A DNA stretch of 64,000 nt from Aurantiacibacter suaedae (GCF_005434915.1 NZ_SKCG01000003.1:310001-374000); one strand, 5' to 3'; numbered from the stretch's first letter, positions 1 through 9,733 are shown. Notes: a model not told the origin generated them from the letters alone. Made by a program: numbers and translations.

Positions 1-468
1 TGTCTGCCCGACGATCCGGTCTGGCCGATCTATCCGGCTGATCTATCGGGGGCCGGATTCGATCCCTATTTCGATATCTTGCTCGCCGATCCTGCCCGCC
101 GTGCCTTTGCGATAGTGCGAGATGGTTTGTTTGCGGGCACGACCAGCTTCTTGAACATCGCGCCCGGGCGGCAGACCTTGGAGCTGGGCGGCACCTTCAT
201 GGCGCAGTCCGAACGCGGCAGCGGCCTCAATTCGCGGATGAAGCCGCTGATGCTGGCACGCGCTTTTGCCGCCGGGTTCCGCCGGGTGGAGTTCCGCATC
301 GACCAGCGCAACGAACGCTCGCTGGCGGCGGTGCGCAAGCTGGGTGCGGTGCGCGAAGGCGTGCTGCGGGCCGAGCGGATTACCTGGACCGGCCATGTGC
401 GCGATACCGTGATGCTGTCAATCCTCGCCGAGGAATGGGCAGAGCGGCACTTTTCTTCCGCCTCCTGA
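1..468 (+). CDS. GNAT-family N-acetyltransferase, 5' end outside the window
   Basis: The reading frame is open from base 1, so the true start lies upstream. The visible 155 residues cover most of a GNAT acyl-CoA transferase of the RimJ/RimL type. A beta strand (TLELGGTFMAQ) is followed by the helix region that binds acetyl-CoA, then the typical ending EFRIDQRNERSLAAVRKLGA and VREGVLR. This subfamily acetylates protein N-termini or small molecules, and the substrate cannot be told here. It ends 19 bases before the M50 gene on the same strand, so co-transcription is possible. Confidence 0.8.
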   Translation, partial: CLPDDPVWPIYPADLSGAGFDPYFDILLADPARRAFAIVRDGLFAGTTSFLNIAPGRQTLELGGTFMAQSERGSGLNSRMKPLMLARAFAAGFRRVEFRIDQRNERSLAAVRKLGAVREGVLRAERITWTGHVRDTVMLSILAEEWAERHFSSAS

Positions 469-487
469 GCCCCCATGTGAGCGGCCC

Positions 488-1204
488 ATGAGCGAAACCA
501 TCCTGCTAGCCCTGCTGCTGATTCCATGCCTTGTCGTGGCCATCGTCTTTCACGAGGTTGCGCACGGCTATGTCGCGCTGTTGCTGGGCGATCCCACCGC
601 GCAGGAGCAGCGGCGGCTGAGCCTCAACCCGCTGCGTCATGTCGATCCGGTGGGTACGTTGGTTGTGCCGGGGTTGCTGGCGTTGACGGGCGGGCCGATC
701 TTCGGCTGGGCCAAGCCGGTGCCTGTTCTCAAGCAGAGGCTCGACAATCCGCGCTACGGGATGATGGCCGTCGCCGCCGCCGGGCCGGGCACGAACTTCG
801 TTCTCGCGCTGGTGGGGGCGGTGGTGCTTGGCCTGTCGTTGTCGCTGGGAATGACGCTCGGCTATTCCGATGGCGGAACCCCGATCATCGTCAGTGCGGA
901 TGGGAGTTTGAGCCTCCTCGCCACGTTTGGTTTCTTCATGGTGCTGGTGAATGTGTTCCTTGCTGTGTTCAACCTGCTGCCGATCCCGCCGTTCGATGGT
1001 TCACACATTGTGGAGGGGCTGCTGCCACCACGCGCCGCCCGCGCTTATGAGCGGCTGAGGCCGTTCGGAATGCTGCTGTTCGTAGGGCTGATCGCGCTCA
1101 CCTGGCTGGCGCCGGGGCTGAACCTGCTCGGAAACACCATAGGCTTGCCGGTGGCATGGGCTGTCGACCAGTACCTCGCTCTGGCGGACTTGATCGCCCG
1201 ATGA
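488..1204 (+). CDS. Site-2-protease-like M50 family metallopeptidase
   Basis: An integral membrane zinc protease of 238 residues. The zinc motif HEVAH is at residues 22-26 in the first membrane segment, and the third-ligand motif NLLPIPPFDG has its Asp near residue 170. Several hydrophobic segments (about 5-25, 57-70, 92-120 and 145-168) fit a minimal S2P core without a PDZ domain. Family members cut membrane-embedded substrates, but the target is unknown. The stop codon overlaps the truB start (ATGA), so the two genes are translationally coupled. Confidence 0.88.
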   Translation: MSETILLALLLIPCLVVAIVFHEVAHGYVALLLGDPTAQEQRRLSLNPLRHVDPVGTLVVPGLLALTGGPIFGWAKPVPVLKQRLDNPRYGMMAVAAAGPGTNFVLALVGAVVLGLSLSLGMTLGYSDGGTPIIVSADGSLSLLATFGFFMVLVNVFLAVFNLLPIPPFDGSHIVEGLLPPRAARAYERLRPFGMLLFVGLIALTWLAPGLNLLGNTIGLPVAWAVDQYLALADLIAR

Positions 1205-2196
1205 GCTTGCATGGCTGGATTATCCTCGACAAGCCCGTGGGGCTTGGCTCGACGCAGGCCGTGGCGGCGGTAAAGCGCAACCTGCGTGAGGCGGGCTTCA
1301 ACATGAAGCTGAAGGGCGGGCTCAAGGTTGGCCATGGCGGAACGCTCGATCCGCTGGCCGAAGGTGTGCTTCCCATCGCGCTGGGCGAGGCGACCAAGCT
1401 GGCCGGGCGGATGCTCGACAGCGACAAGGCCTATGCCTTCACGATACAGTTCGGCGCCATGACCGACACGCTCGACGCCGAAGGCGAAGTGATCGAGACC
1501 AGCGATCACCGCCCGCCACGCGCGGCGGTGGCGGCGATCTGCGAGCACTTCACGGGACCGATAGAACAGGTTCCGCCCAAGTATTCCGCGCTCAAGATCG
1601 ATGGCAAGCGCGCTTACGACCTCGCGCGGGCGGGCGAGGAGGTCGAGATGAAGACCCGCTCGGTGATCATCCATTCGCTCCGGCTAGCCATGGGCGAGGC
1701 GGACGAGGGCGCAGAGGTGGCGCCCTCAGCCTTTGCCACCTCGGCAGGCCGACCGGACCCTTACGATCCGCAGGCACCGCTCGAACTGGCGGACAGCGTC
1801 ACGCTCGTCGCGCACGTCTCCAAGGGGACATACATCCGAAGCCTGGCACGGGACATCGCTCATGCCCTTGGCACCTGCGGCCACGTCACCTATCTGCGCC
1901 GTATCAAGGCCGGTCCGTTCACCGAGTCCCAAGCGATTTCGCTGGACAAATTGAACACAATCGGTAAGGGCGCGCCTCTTGAAGACATAATCCTGCCGCT
2001 TGAGGCGGGGCTGGACGGTATCCCGGCCCTGATCCTCGATCCCGAGAGTGCGCAGGCGGTCCGTCAGGGCCGGGTCATTTCGGGATTGCCCCATTCCGAC
2101 GGGCTTTACTTCGCGAAACTGGCCGACGAGCCGGTAGCGCTTATGGAGCTTTCGGAAGGTTCGGCCAAGGTCGTGAGGGGGTTCAACTGTAGCTGA
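1201..2196 (+). CDS. truB: tRNA pseudouridine(55) synthase TruB
   Basis: 331 residues. It makes pseudouridine 55 in the T-loop of tRNAs. The N-terminal motif GWIILDKPVGLGST and the catalytic loop GHGGTLDPLAEG (catalytic Asp about residue 50) are diagnostic. The start ATG at 1201 overlaps the M50 stop codon; an in-frame ATG at 1156 lies inside the M50 gene and is less likely. A roughly 25-residue Ala/Pro/Asp-rich insertion (about bases 1695-1785) precedes the strand VTLVAHVSKGTYIRSLARDI. The order truB-rpsO-pnp is conserved in many proteobacteria. Confidence 0.96.
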   Translation: MSLHGWIILDKPVGLGSTQAVAAVKRNLREAGFNMKLKGGLKVGHGGTLDPLAEGVLPIALGEATKLAGRMLDSDKAYAFTIQFGAMTDTLDAEGEVIETSDHRPPRAAVAAICEHFTGPIEQVPPKYSALKIDGKRAYDLARAGEEVEMKTRSVIIHSLRLAMGEADEGAEVAPSAFATSAGRPDPYDPQAPLELADSVTLVAHVSKGTYIRSLARDIAHALGTCGHVTYLRRIKAGPFTESQAISLDKLNTIGKGAPLEDIILPLEAGLDGIPALILDPESAQAVRQGRVISGLPHSDGLYFAKLADEPVALMELSEGSAKVVRGFNCS

Positions 2197-2214
2197 TACC
2201 GCGGAGTAGAATGA

Positions 2215-2484
2215 ATGTCGGTCACCGCCGAAAAGAAGCAGGAAATCATTTCTGACAACGCCGTCGCCTCGGGCGACACCGGCAGCCCCGAAGTGCAGGT
2301 CGCGATCCTCACCGAGCGTATCCGCAACCTTACCGAACACTTCAAGGAGCACCACAAGGACAACCACTCGCGTCGCGGCCTGCTCAAGATGGTCAACAAG
2401 CGTCGCAGCCTGCTGGCCTATCTCAAGAAGAAGGACCTGCAGCGCTACAACAACCTGATCCAGAAGCTGGGTCTGCGTAAGTAA
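2215..2484 (+). CDS. rpsO: 30S ribosomal protein S15
   Basis: 89 residues, the normal S15 length. S15 binds the central domain of 16S rRNA and nucleates assembly of the platform. The rRNA-binding segments [15 protein letters not shown] and [19 protein letters not shown] are present, and the end [12 protein letters not shown] is typical. A GGAG at 2203-2206 supports the start at 2215; an ATG at 2211 is out of frame. It sits 18 bases after truB and upstream of pnp. Confidence 0.98.
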   Translation: MSVTAEKKQEIISDNAVASGDTGSPEVQVAILTERIRNLTEHFKEHHKDNHSRRGLLKMVNKRRSLLAYLKKKDLQRYNNLIQKLGLRK

Positions 2485-2493
2485 GAGTTTCTC

Positions 2494-2520
2494 GAAGGGC
2501 GGCTCAAAAGGCCGCCCTTC
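2494..2520 (+). terminator. Hairpin after rpsO (attenuator or processing site)
   Basis: A perfect 10-bp stem (2494-2503 with 2511-2520) with a 7-base loop starts 10 bases after the rpsO stop. No T-run follows, so it is a weak intrinsic terminator at best. In enterobacteria the rpsO-pnp spacer carries a terminator and RNase III sites. A similar processing role here is an inference. Confidence 0.5.
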
Positions 2521-2641
2521 GCACATTTGCCGGTCACAAATCTCCGGCAATGGAAAGCGGCCATCCCTTGCAATCCGGCAAGGGGGCCAGGGGCGTGAAA
2601 TAGCCCCACACCGGACCGGGACGGTATCCCCGGCAGGAAAC

Positions 2642-2666
2642 CCCGCCAAGCAATCTGGCTGGCGGG
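2642..2666 (+). promoter_or_regulatory. Stem-loop in the pnp leader
   Basis: A 7-bp stem, CCCGCCA (2642-2648) with TGGCGGG (2660-2666), lies 16 bases upstream of the pnp start, in a 198-base untranslated gap after rpsO. In E. coli PNPase represses its own synthesis through a leader stem processed by RNase III. This could be the counterpart, but only the structure is seen. Confidence 0.35.
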
Positions 2667-2682
2667 TATGATTGGATAATCC

Positions 2683-4959
2683 ATGTTCGACACCAAAACC
2701 GTATCGATTGAGTGGGGCGGAAAGACCCTCACCCTCGAAACCGGCCGCATCGCCCGTCAGGCTGACGGCGCAGTGCTGGCCACCTATGGCGAAACCGTGG
2801 TGCTTTGCGCCGTGACCGCCGCCAAGTCCGTGAAGGAAGGGCAGGATTTCTTCCCGCTCACCGTTCACTATCAGGAAAAGTTCTCCTCGGCTGGCCGCAT
2901 CCCCGGTGGCTTCTTCAAGCGCGAACGCGGCGCCACCGAGAAGGAAACCCTCACCAGCCGCCTGATCGACCGTCCGATCCGCCCGCTGTTCCCCGAAGGG
3001 TTCTACAACGAAATCAACGTGATCTGCCAGGTTCTCTCCTACGATGGTGAGACCGAGGCCGACGTGCTGGCGATGATCGCGGCTTCGGCTGCGCTGACCA
3101 TCTCGGGCGTTCCCTTCATGGGCCCGATCTCGGGCTGCCGCGTTGGCATGATCGACGGCGAATATGTGCTCAACCCGAAGCAGGACACCGCGCTTGCCGA
3201 TGGCACGCTCGACCTCGTCGTGGCCGGTACGCACGATGCCGTGATGATGGTGGAATCGGAAGCCAAGGAGCTGACCGAGGAAGACATGCTCGGCGCTGTG
3301 ATGTTCGCGCACGAAGCCAACCAGCAGGTGGTGAAGCTGATCGTCGAGCTGGCCGAGCAGGCCGCCAAGGAGCCGTGGCAGATCGACCAGTCGGACGACA
3401 AGTCGGCGATGAAGGAAGAGCTGCGCGGTCTCGTCGGTAACGACATTGCCGCTGCCTACAAGCTGACCGACAAGTCGGCCCGCGCTAATGCCCTCAACGA
3501 GGCGCGCGCAAAGGCCAAGGCGCACTATGCTGAGGCCGATGGCCAGACGCAGATGACCGCTGGCAAGCAGGTCAAGAAGCTGGAAGCCGAGATCGTTCGC
3601 GGTGCCATCCTCAAGGACGGACAGCGTATCGACGGCCGCAAGCTCGATCAGGTCCGCCCGATCGAGAGCATGGTCGGTTTCCTGCCGCGCACGCATGGTT
3701 CGGCGCTGTTTACGCGCGGTGAGACGCAGGCGATCTGCACCACCACGCTGGGCACCAAGGATGCCGAGCAGATGATCGACGGGCTCGACGGCCTAACTTA
3801 TTCGAACTTCATGCTGCACTACAACTTCCCGCCCTATTCGGTTGGCGAAGTTGGCCGTTTCGGTGCTCCGGGCCGTCGCGAGATCGGCCATGGCAAGCTC
3901 GCCTGGCGTGCGCTGCACCCCGTGCTGCCAAGCAAGGACGACTTCCCCTACACGATCCGCATCCTGTCGGATATCACCGAGTCGAACGGCTCGTCGTCGA
4001 TGGCCACGATCTGCGGCGGCTGTCTGTCGATGATGGACGCGGGCGTTCCGATCGAGCGTCCGGTGTCGGGCATCGCCATGGGCCTGATCCTCGAAGGTGA
4101 CGAATTCGCCGTGCTGTCCGACATCCTGGGTGATGAAGATCACCTCGGCGACATGGACTTCAAGGTGGCCGGCACCGAGGCTGGCATCACCACCATGCAG
4201 ATGGACATCAAGGTCGCCGGCATCACGCAGGAGATCATGGGCAAGGCGCTGGAGCAGGCCAAGGCCGGCCGTGCGCACATCCTGGGCGAAATGCAGAAGG
4301 CGCTGGGCACCGCCCGCACCGAGCTTTCGGCCCACGCTCCGCGCATCGAGACGATGCAGATCGACAAGTCGAAGATCCGCGAAGTGATCGGCACCGGCGG
4401 CAAGGTGATCCGCGAGATCGTCGCCGAGACCGGCGCCAAGGTCGACATCGACGACGAAGGTCTGATCAAGATCTCGTCGAGCGACGTGGCCCAGATCGAA
4501 GCTGCCAAGAAGTGGATTCAGGGCATCGTCGAGGAAGCGGAAGTCGGCAAGATCTACGACGGCAAGGTCGTCAACATCGTCGACTTCGGTGCCTTCGTGA
4601 ACTTCATGGGCGGCAAGGACGGACTCGTCCACGTGTCCGAAATGAAGAACGAGCGCGTCGAGAAGCCGACCGACGTCGTGTCCGAAGGGCAGGAAGTTAA
4701 GGTCAAAGTGCTTGAGATCGACCAGCGCGGGAAGGTCCGCCTGTCGATGCGCGTCGTCGATCAGGAAACCGGCGAAGAGCTGGAAGACACCCGCCCGCCG
4801 CGCGAGCCGCGCGGTGATAAGCCGCGGGGCGATCGTCGTGGTCCGCGCGGTGGCGGCGGTGGCCGTGGTGGCGACCGTGGTCCGCGTCGCGATCGTGACG
4901 GCGGCGGCAACGGTGGCGGTGGTGAAGACCACATGCCCGCCTTCCTCAAGGACGACTGA
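2683..4959 (+). CDS. pnp: Polyribonucleotide nucleotidyltransferase (PNPase)
   Basis: 758 residues. A phosphorolytic 3'-5' exoribonuclease of the degradosome. In order it has a first RNase PH core, a helical linker, a second RNase PH core with the SSS active-site region ([12 protein letters not shown], from about residue 435), a KH domain with IGTGG (569-573), and an S1 domain starting near residue 623. The last 55-60 residues are an Arg/Gly-rich low-complexity tail, longer than in E. coli, which may bind RNA or RNase E. It forms the 3' end of the truB-rpsO-pnp cluster, and a strong terminator follows. Confidence 0.98.
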   Translation: MFDTKTVSIEWGGKTLTLETGRIARQADGAVLATYGETVVLCAVTAAKSVKEGQDFFPLTVHYQEKFSSAGRIPGGFFKRERGATEKETLTSRLIDRPIRPLFPEGFYNEINVICQVLSYDGETEADVLAMIAASAALTISGVPFMGPISGCRVGMIDGEYVLNPKQDTALADGTLDLVVAGTHDAVMMVESEAKELTEEDMLGAVMFAHEANQQVVKLIVELAEQAAKEPWQIDQSDDKSAMKEELRGLVGNDIAAAYKLTDKSARANALNEARAKAKAHYAEADGQTQMTAGKQVKKLEAEIVRGAILKDGQRIDGRKLDQVRPIESMVGFLPRTHGSALFTRGETQAICTTTLGTKDAEQMIDGLDGLTYSNFMLHYNFPPYSVGEVGRFGAPGRREIGHGKLAWRALHPVLPSKDDFPYTIRILSDITESNGSSSMATICGGCLSMMDAGVPIERPVSGIAMGLILEGDEFAVLSDILGDEDHLGDMDFKVAGTEAGITTMQMDIKVAGITQEIMGKALEQAKAGRAHILGEMQKALGTARTELSAHAPRIETMQIDKSKIREVIGTGGKVIREIVAETGAKVDIDDEGLIKISSSDVAQIEAAKKWIQGIVEEAEVGKIYDGKVVNIVDFGAFVNFMGGKDGLVHVSEMKNERVEKPTDVVSEGQEVKVKVLEIDQRGKVRLSMRVVDQETGEELEDTRPPREPRGDKPRGDRRGPRGGGGGRGGDRGPRRDRDGGGNGGGGEDHMPAFLKDD

Positions 4960-4988
4960 GCCTAAGCAAGCTTAGAACCCAACCAGCA

Positions 4989-5018
4989 GGGGCCGCGCGG
5001 TGCGAACCGCGCGGCCCC
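4989..5018 (+). terminator. Rho-independent terminator after pnp
   Basis: A 13-bp GC-rich perfect stem (4989-5001 with 5006-5018) with a GCGA tetraloop is followed by TTTGCGTTT. It starts 29 bases after the pnp stop. The next gene converges from the minus strand, and the hairpin could also limit that transcript. Confidence 0.85.
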
Positions 5019-5074
5019 TTTGCGTTTGGGGCAAGCGCCGCGTTGCCGGTTCGCCGCGAAGGCTGGCGTGTTGA

Positions 5075-6379
5075 TTATTTCTTCGGGATTGCCCGCAGCG
5101 GAGCAGCTGTCGCAGGAGGGGCGCTATGCCGCAGATTCGCCGCCTTGACGCAGTTGCGCCCGGCCTCCTTGGCGACATACAGCGCCGCGTCCGCCATCGG
5201 CACCAGGTCTTGCATTGAGTTTGAGGTGTCAGGTACGCAGGCCACGCCGAATGATGCTGTAACAGGTGTGCCGTGCGGTTCGGACAGGCTCTCGATCCGA
5301 CCGCGCAAGACCTCTGCCTTGGCCATGGCATCTTCGAGATCGCAACCGGGCATGATCACCATGAGTTCTTCGCCGCCATAGCGCGAGACGATATCTGAAG
5401 GCCGGACCGAGGCGGTCAGTTGTGCCGCGACATCGCGCAGCACGGCATCGCCTTTGCCATGCCCATGCGAGTCGTTAATCTTCTTGAAGTGGTCGAGATC
5501 AATCATGATCACCGAGGTGGCGTTGCCATTGCGTTCGGCCATCTGGAGATGACGTTCGAGCGCATCTTCCATGTAGCGGCGGTTATAAAGTCCCGTTAGC
5601 GGATCGCGTAGCGACTGGGTGCGCAGCTTCTCCTGCAAGGAAATGTTAGCGAGTGCGAGGCTCATTGAATCGGCCAGTGCCTGAGCGATGCGCGCGATAT
5701 CGCGTAACCGTGCAGCGCCGTCCTTGTCATCTGACGCGAGCATGAGGAGGCCATGGACCTTGCCTCGAGCGATCATCGGCACCTCGATCGTCGCCTTGAT
5801 GCCGCCGTTGTGCTTGCAGCAAAGGCTTTCCGAATGCGGATCGTTTATTTGCACCTTTCCGCGCTTTAAGGCCCAGCAATTTGATGGCACGAGCGACCTG
5901 ACGGGATCGGAGAAGCCGTCGTCCGGCCACATGGTATCCAGTTCCAGCTTATCCTGTGAATTGTTGAAGATGTAGAGCGCGCCCCGCAGATCAGGGAGTA
6001 GCCGGGATGCGGTAGCCACAAGCACCTCGCCCGCATCTTCCCGGCTGAGCGCGCTTTGCAGCATATCGGTCATGCCGAAGAGCTGTTCGATCTGCGCTCG
6101 CTGCTCTTCGACTTTGGCTGTGATATCCTCAAGGTCCGCGATGCGCTTCTGACTGATACCGCCGAGCACGATCGACGTGATAGCCTGCACCACCATCGCG
6201 AACAGGCTGATCACGGCCGCGTAATACAGATAGTCTCCACCTGCGATCAGCGCCGCAAGCAGGAAAGCGCCCGCAGTGGCATGGATAGCGCCCGCAACGA
6301 CAGGCGAACCCCGCAGGAGCGCGCGAAGCCACTTTGGCAAGGCGCTTTCCGCCCGGATAACGATGCTTTGGCGAATCAT
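5075..6379 (-). CDS. Membrane-anchored GAF-GGDEF diguanylate cyclase
   Basis: 434 residues from the ATG at 6379; an upstream TTG at 6400 would add 7. It is predicted to make cyclic di-GMP from two GTP. Two hydrophobic segments (about 25-75) are followed by a short coiled coil (KVEEQRAQIEQLFG), a GAF-like sensor domain (about 95-240), and a GGDEF domain with DPLTGLYNRRYMEDAL, DHFKKINDSHGHGKGD and the active loop GGEEL (335-339). No RxxD inhibitory site stands directly before GGEEL. It is monocistronic and convergent with pnp. Confidence 0.92.
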   Translation of the reverse strand: MIRQSIVIRAESALPKWLRALLRGSPVVAGAIHATAGAFLLAALIAGGDYLYYAAVISLFAMVVQAITSIVLGGISQKRIADLEDITAKVEEQRAQIEQLFGMTDMLQSALSREDAGEVLVATASRLLPDLRGALYIFNNSQDKLELDTMWPDDGFSDPVRSLVPSNCWALKRGKVQINDPHSESLCCKHNGGIKATIEVPMIARGKVHGLLMLASDDKDGAARLRDIARIAQALADSMSLALANISLQEKLRTQSLRDPLTGLYNRRYMEDALERHLQMAERNGNATSVIMIDLDHFKKINDSHGHGKGDAVLRDVAAQLTASVRPSDIVSRYGGEELMVIMPGCDLEDAMAKAEVLRGRIESLSEPHGTPVTASFGVACVPDTSNSMQDLVPMADAALYVAKEAGRNCVKAANLRHSAPPATAAPLRAIPKK

Positions 6380-6598
6380 TATATAGCTGACTTTAAACAA
6401 GTTTCTAATTGAGCCAATATGGTCAGCTCACAGTTATGCGAATCTGAGATGATTTACGTATGCCGAGGTTAGAGATCGCATTTTGTTAGCTTGAGCGTCG
6501 ATAACCGGCGCACAGCCAAAGACGCCCGTCCATGAACACGAGAGCTGTTTACAACTTTGATTAACGCCGTTTGCGAAAAATTCGGCGCCTGCTGGGAT

Positions 6599-7111
6599 CT
6601 ATCCCTCCAACGTGCGCATTGCGCCCAAAAAGTCCATCTTTCCCAACGGAACGCCCGCTGCGCGAAGGATGCCGTAGGCGGTGGTAGCATGAAAGAAGAA
6701 ATTTGGCTGACTGAAGCTGAGTAGGAAACCGGTCGGGCTGAAGGGGACCTTGTACTGCTGGAATTCGAACCGCATCGCGCCGTCGGTGAGGCTATCCAGT
6801 TCTTCCGGATCGAGCTTGCGAAGGAATTCTTCTGCTTCGGACAGCTTGGCGTGCAGCCCCTCATAGCTTGCGGGAGGATCGGCCATGTCAGGCCCGAATA
6901 CCCCTGCGCGCAGGCCTTCGATCGCCCCCTTCGAATGGTGCGCCATGCTTTTGATCTGATAGGAAAAGGGGAGCATGTCCTCGATCAGACAGCCGCTTGC
7001 CAAGGCTTCCTCGTTCAGCCCGTGCGCCTCGGCTTTTTCTATCCAGCCATGCCCCGCAGCCAACACCTGAAGCATGGTCGGAACGACCGCATCATGAAGC
7101 GAAATTGGCAT
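6599..7111 (-). CDS. DUF1993 domain protein (DinB-like fold)
   Basis: 170 residues and full length for DUF1993, a four-helix-bundle family related to DinB/YfiT proteins and of unknown function. The N-terminus MPISLHDAVVPTMLQVLAAG and the region FFFHATTAYGILRAAGVPLGK are characteristic. A GAGAGGG ribosome site stands before the ATG at 7111. It is transcribed divergently from the MFS gene across a 121-base gap. Confidence 0.8.
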   Translation of the reverse strand: MPISLHDAVVPTMLQVLAAGHGWIEKAEAHGLNEEALASGCLIEDMLPFSYQIKSMAHHSKGAIEGLRAGVFGPDMADPPASYEGLHAKLSEAEEFLRKLDPEELDSLTDGAMRFEFQQYKVPFSPTGFLLSFSQPNFFFHATTAYGILRAAGVPLGKMDFLGAMRTLEG

Positions 7112-7152
7112 GGAGAACCCTCTCTTTTTGGAACAATTGTTATCCTGAAGCG

Positions 7153-7167
7153 AATGTCCGTGACATT
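7153..7167. promoter_or_regulatory. Palindrome in the DUF1993/MFS divergent promoter region
   Basis: AATGTC-CGT-GACATT, a perfect 6-bp inverted repeat with a 3-base spacer, lies 66 bases upstream of the MFS start and 42 bases upstream of the DUF1993 start. It may be an operator. The binding protein is unknown. Confidence 0.35.
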
Positions 7168-7232
7168 TACGAGAGGCTGGGCATGATTGCGATTACAAAT
7201 AACAGAAAACACGCGATGGAGTAGGAGCCACA

Positions 7233-8570
7233 ATGGCAAGAAGCTTTACCGAGGCACTCGATGCGCAGCCGGTTCGGCCATTCCAATGGATGATCGCCGG
7301 GGTCTGCATGTTGGTGCTGGTCTGCGACGGGATCGACCTGCAGTTGCTGGGTATCGTGGCGCCGCTGGTGATCGAGAGTTTTGGCACCGATCCCAGTACT
7401 TTCGGCATTGCAGCGGGCGCGGCGCTGGTGGGGTTCGGCCTGGGCTCCTTTGCAGGGGGCGTGCTGGGCGATGCTATCGGCCGGCGCTGGACGCTGGCGA
7501 TTGCCGCGCTGGTCTTCTCGCTATCGACGGTGGGGGCTGCCAGTTCTGGCGATGTCACCCAGATGGCGCTCTGGCGGCTGGCAGGCGGGCTTGGCTTCGG
7601 CGGGGCCTACGCCAATGCTCTGGCGCTGGCGGGCGAGTGGCTGCCCGAGCGCTGGCGCGGCGTAACGGTCAGCACGCTATCGGTCGGCACCCCGATTGGC
7701 GGGACGATTGTCGGCCTGATCGGTCCGGGCATGGCAGCAACCTATGGCTGGGACGGCACCTTCCTGCGCATCGGCCTTGCGACCACGCTGCTGGTGGTGG
7801 TGATCGTGGTGGCCCTTCGCGATAGCCCGGCTTTCCTGCTTGCTCTCGGCAAGCGCGAGCAGGCGCAGAAGAATGCGCGCTTCGTGCTGGATACCGATGA
7901 GGAACTGGCGCCCGAACGGCATGAGGCCGATGGTGTGGAAGGGCAACGCACCAGCGTGTTCGACAAGCGCAACCTGCGCCTGAACATCGGGATCGGGGTT
8001 GCCTTTACTGCGGCGGCGATGGTGGCCTACTCAATACTGACCTGGACGACCACGATGCTGACCGCGCGCGGTTTCACGCTGGCCGATGCAGGCGGTGCGG
8101 TGGCTCTGGCAGGTATCACCTCGATGGTTGGCTCGGTTTTGGTCGGCCTTGCCATGCGGCGCTTCGGCTCGCACCGGGTGTTGTTGACGATCAGTATCGT
8201 GCTGACTTGTGTGCTGGTGGCGCTGGCGATCCAGGTTGAGGCTTTGCCCGCAACCCCAAACGCGCTGGAGCAACAGGTCGTGACCTGGCTGGTTGGCGCT
8301 GCCGGCGGCTTCTTCAGCGCCGCGATTGCAGGCATGTATGTGCTGATGACCTTCGGCTATCCCCAGAGCTGCCGTTCCTCCGGCATAGGCTTCGGCATTT
8401 TCATGAGCCGGATCGGTGCAATTGGAGGAAGCGCATTGGGAGGAGCCTTGCTGGAGCTTGGCGGCGCGAGCACGTGGCCATTTTTTGCTATACTCGTGGT
8501 CTGTGCAATTGTGATTTCCGGAGCCTCTCTGGTCATCGACCGGCACGTCCCGCCCTTGGTAAGAGAGTAA
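7233..8570 (+). CDS. MFS transporter, aromatic acid:H+ symporter (AAHS) type
   Basis: 445 residues with about 12 hydrophobic segments. The first segment carries the acidic motif DGIDLQ (DGxD in the AAHS family, e.g. PcaK and BenK). The loop between segments 2 and 3 has GDAIGRRW, and segment 4 has GLGFGGAYANALALAGEW. These point to proton-coupled uptake of an aromatic or related organic acid. The substrate is not readable. An AGGAG ribosome site stands 6 bases before the ATG. The LuxR gene follows on the same strand and could regulate it. Confidence 0.85.
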   Translation: MARSFTEALDAQPVRPFQWMIAGVCMLVLVCDGIDLQLLGIVAPLVIESFGTDPSTFGIAAGAALVGFGLGSFAGGVLGDAIGRRWTLAIAALVFSLSTVGAASSGDVTQMALWRLAGGLGFGGAYANALALAGEWLPERWRGVTVSTLSVGTPIGGTIVGLIGPGMAATYGWDGTFLRIGLATTLLVVVIVVALRDSPAFLLALGKREQAQKNARFVLDTDEELAPERHEADGVEGQRTSVFDKRNLRLNIGIGVAFTAAAMVAYSILTWTTTMLTARGFTLADAGGAVALAGITSMVGSVLVGLAMRRFGSHRVLLTISIVLTCVLVALAIQVEALPATPNALEQQVVTWLVGAAGGFFSAAIAGMYVLMTFGYPQSCRSSGIGFGIFMSRIGAIGGSALGGALLELGGASTWPFFAILVVCAIVISGASLVIDRHVPPLVRE

Positions 8571-8701
8571 GCAAATATTGTCGCGAGGTTGATTTTTGTA
8601 ATAGATAGTGGTATCTTGGAAACATTAATTTCTATTTATATTGCTTGCCTCTTGTCTAAGATTTCAATCTTGCGCAACTGTTCCATTCATAAAGGATGCC
8701 C

Positions 8702-9481
8702 ATGGCCCGTCTCGACGATGCCCATTCCCATGCACTCGAGGCGATCGTTGCGGCTGAAGATGTCTTGGCCATCAATGCGACGCTAAGCGATGCCTTGGCG
8801 TTGGAAGGGATATCGGCGTGCTACTTTGTCACGCCGCTCACAATCGATGCGCGGGTAGGGCGGCTGTTCACGTCGCTGGACAATTCACCGATATGGGAAC
8901 GCCACTATCGCAAGTATCTCCATCGAATTGATCCTTTGCCGACCTTTTCGCTTTCAGTGGCTGGTTCTTTCTTCTGGCCTGATGCGCTGCAGCGGACAGA
9001 ACTCGACCATCATGGGCAGCGGTATCTGGAGATCGCTCGCAGATATGGGCTAGGTAGGGGAATCGGCGTTGCTTGTTATGGGCCGCAGGGGCGCAACGGC
9101 TTTCTCGGTACGGCCTGGCCGCATAAGGCAAAACCTCACGTAAAAGTGCTGCAGTGGGTCAACAACGTCGCGCAGACGGCCTGGCAACACTGTTGCCAGT
9201 TGGTCCGCATGGTAGAGACGACGCCGGTCTTGTCTAACCGCGAACTCGAGGTGCTCAGCTGGATGTGCGAGGGTAAGAGCAATTCGGTGATCGCGCAGAT
9301 TTTGAATATCTCGCGATCGAGCGTCGACATGTATGTGCGGCGTTTGTTCGCCAAGCTGGAGGTCACCGATCGCACGGCTGCCTGCGTCCGCGGCTATACC
9401 CTCGGGCTGGTGGCCGGACGCGACCTGCACCAACTTGTCGAGCGCAGGCGCGCCAATCCGATAATGCCATTGCCAAGCTGA
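8702..9481 (+). CDS. LuxR-family regulator with autoinducer-binding-like N-domain
   Basis: 259 residues. The N-terminal part (about 1-165) resembles the autoinducer-binding fold of quorum-sensing LuxR proteins, with aromatic positions YRKYLHRIDP and SFFWPDAL. The C-terminal HTH (about 178-240) reads LSNRELEVLSWMCEGKSN then IAQILNISRSSVDMYVRRLF. The ATG at 8702 is preferred over 8696 because AAAGG ends directly at 8695, giving correct spacing only for 8702. No luxI synthase is seen in the window, so this looks like a LuxR solo. Confidence 0.85.
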   Translation: MARLDDAHSHALEAIVAAEDVLAINATLSDALALEGISACYFVTPLTIDARVGRLFTSLDNSPIWERHYRKYLHRIDPLPTFSLSVAGSFFWPDALQRTELDHHGQRYLEIARRYGLGRGIGVACYGPQGRNGFLGTAWPHKAKPHVKVLQWVNNVAQTAWQHCCQLVRMVETTPVLSNRELEVLSWMCEGKSNSVIAQILNISRSSVDMYVRRLFAKLEVTDRTAACVRGYTLGLVAGRDLHQLVERRRANPIMPLPS

Positions 9482-9499
9482 ATTTTACGACACTTTGGC

Positions 9500-9519
9500 T
9501 GTCACGCAGTTGCGTGACA
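9500..9519. promoter_or_regulatory. 20-bp inverted repeat just after the LuxR gene
   Basis: TGTCACGCA-GT-TGCGTGACA, perfect 9-bp arms with a 2-base spacer, begins 18 bases after the luxR stop. The length matches lux-box-type operators (about 20 bp), but the site is downstream rather than in a promoter. No T-run follows, so a terminator role is less likely. Confidence 0.4.
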
Positions 9520-9733
9520 TGTGCGCAGCTGACCTCAAGGTTAAGAAGGCAGAAGGCATCGGCTGGCTGTTCGGGTCGCAAATCGAATGGCGGATGCTGT
9601 CCTGGTCCGACCTCACCATTGGACTTGGAGTGCCTGGCATGCGCTCTCGCAGTGCATGAAGGCCATTTCTACGATTGGCCTCCGACAGCACCCCCGTCGG
9701 AGGTCAATTGACTTCCCTCTTCACCACATTGAA

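Noticed and set aside
1156-1200. Longer TruB start at 1156
   Set aside because: Lies inside the M50 gene; homology and ATGA overlap support 1201.
1726-3696. 656-codon open frame on the minus strand
   Set aside because: Antisense shadow of truB, rpsO and pnp in GC-rich DNA; no family features.
3793-4932. 379-codon open frame on the minus strand
   Set aside because: Antisense to pnp; Ala/Asp/His-biased shadow composition.
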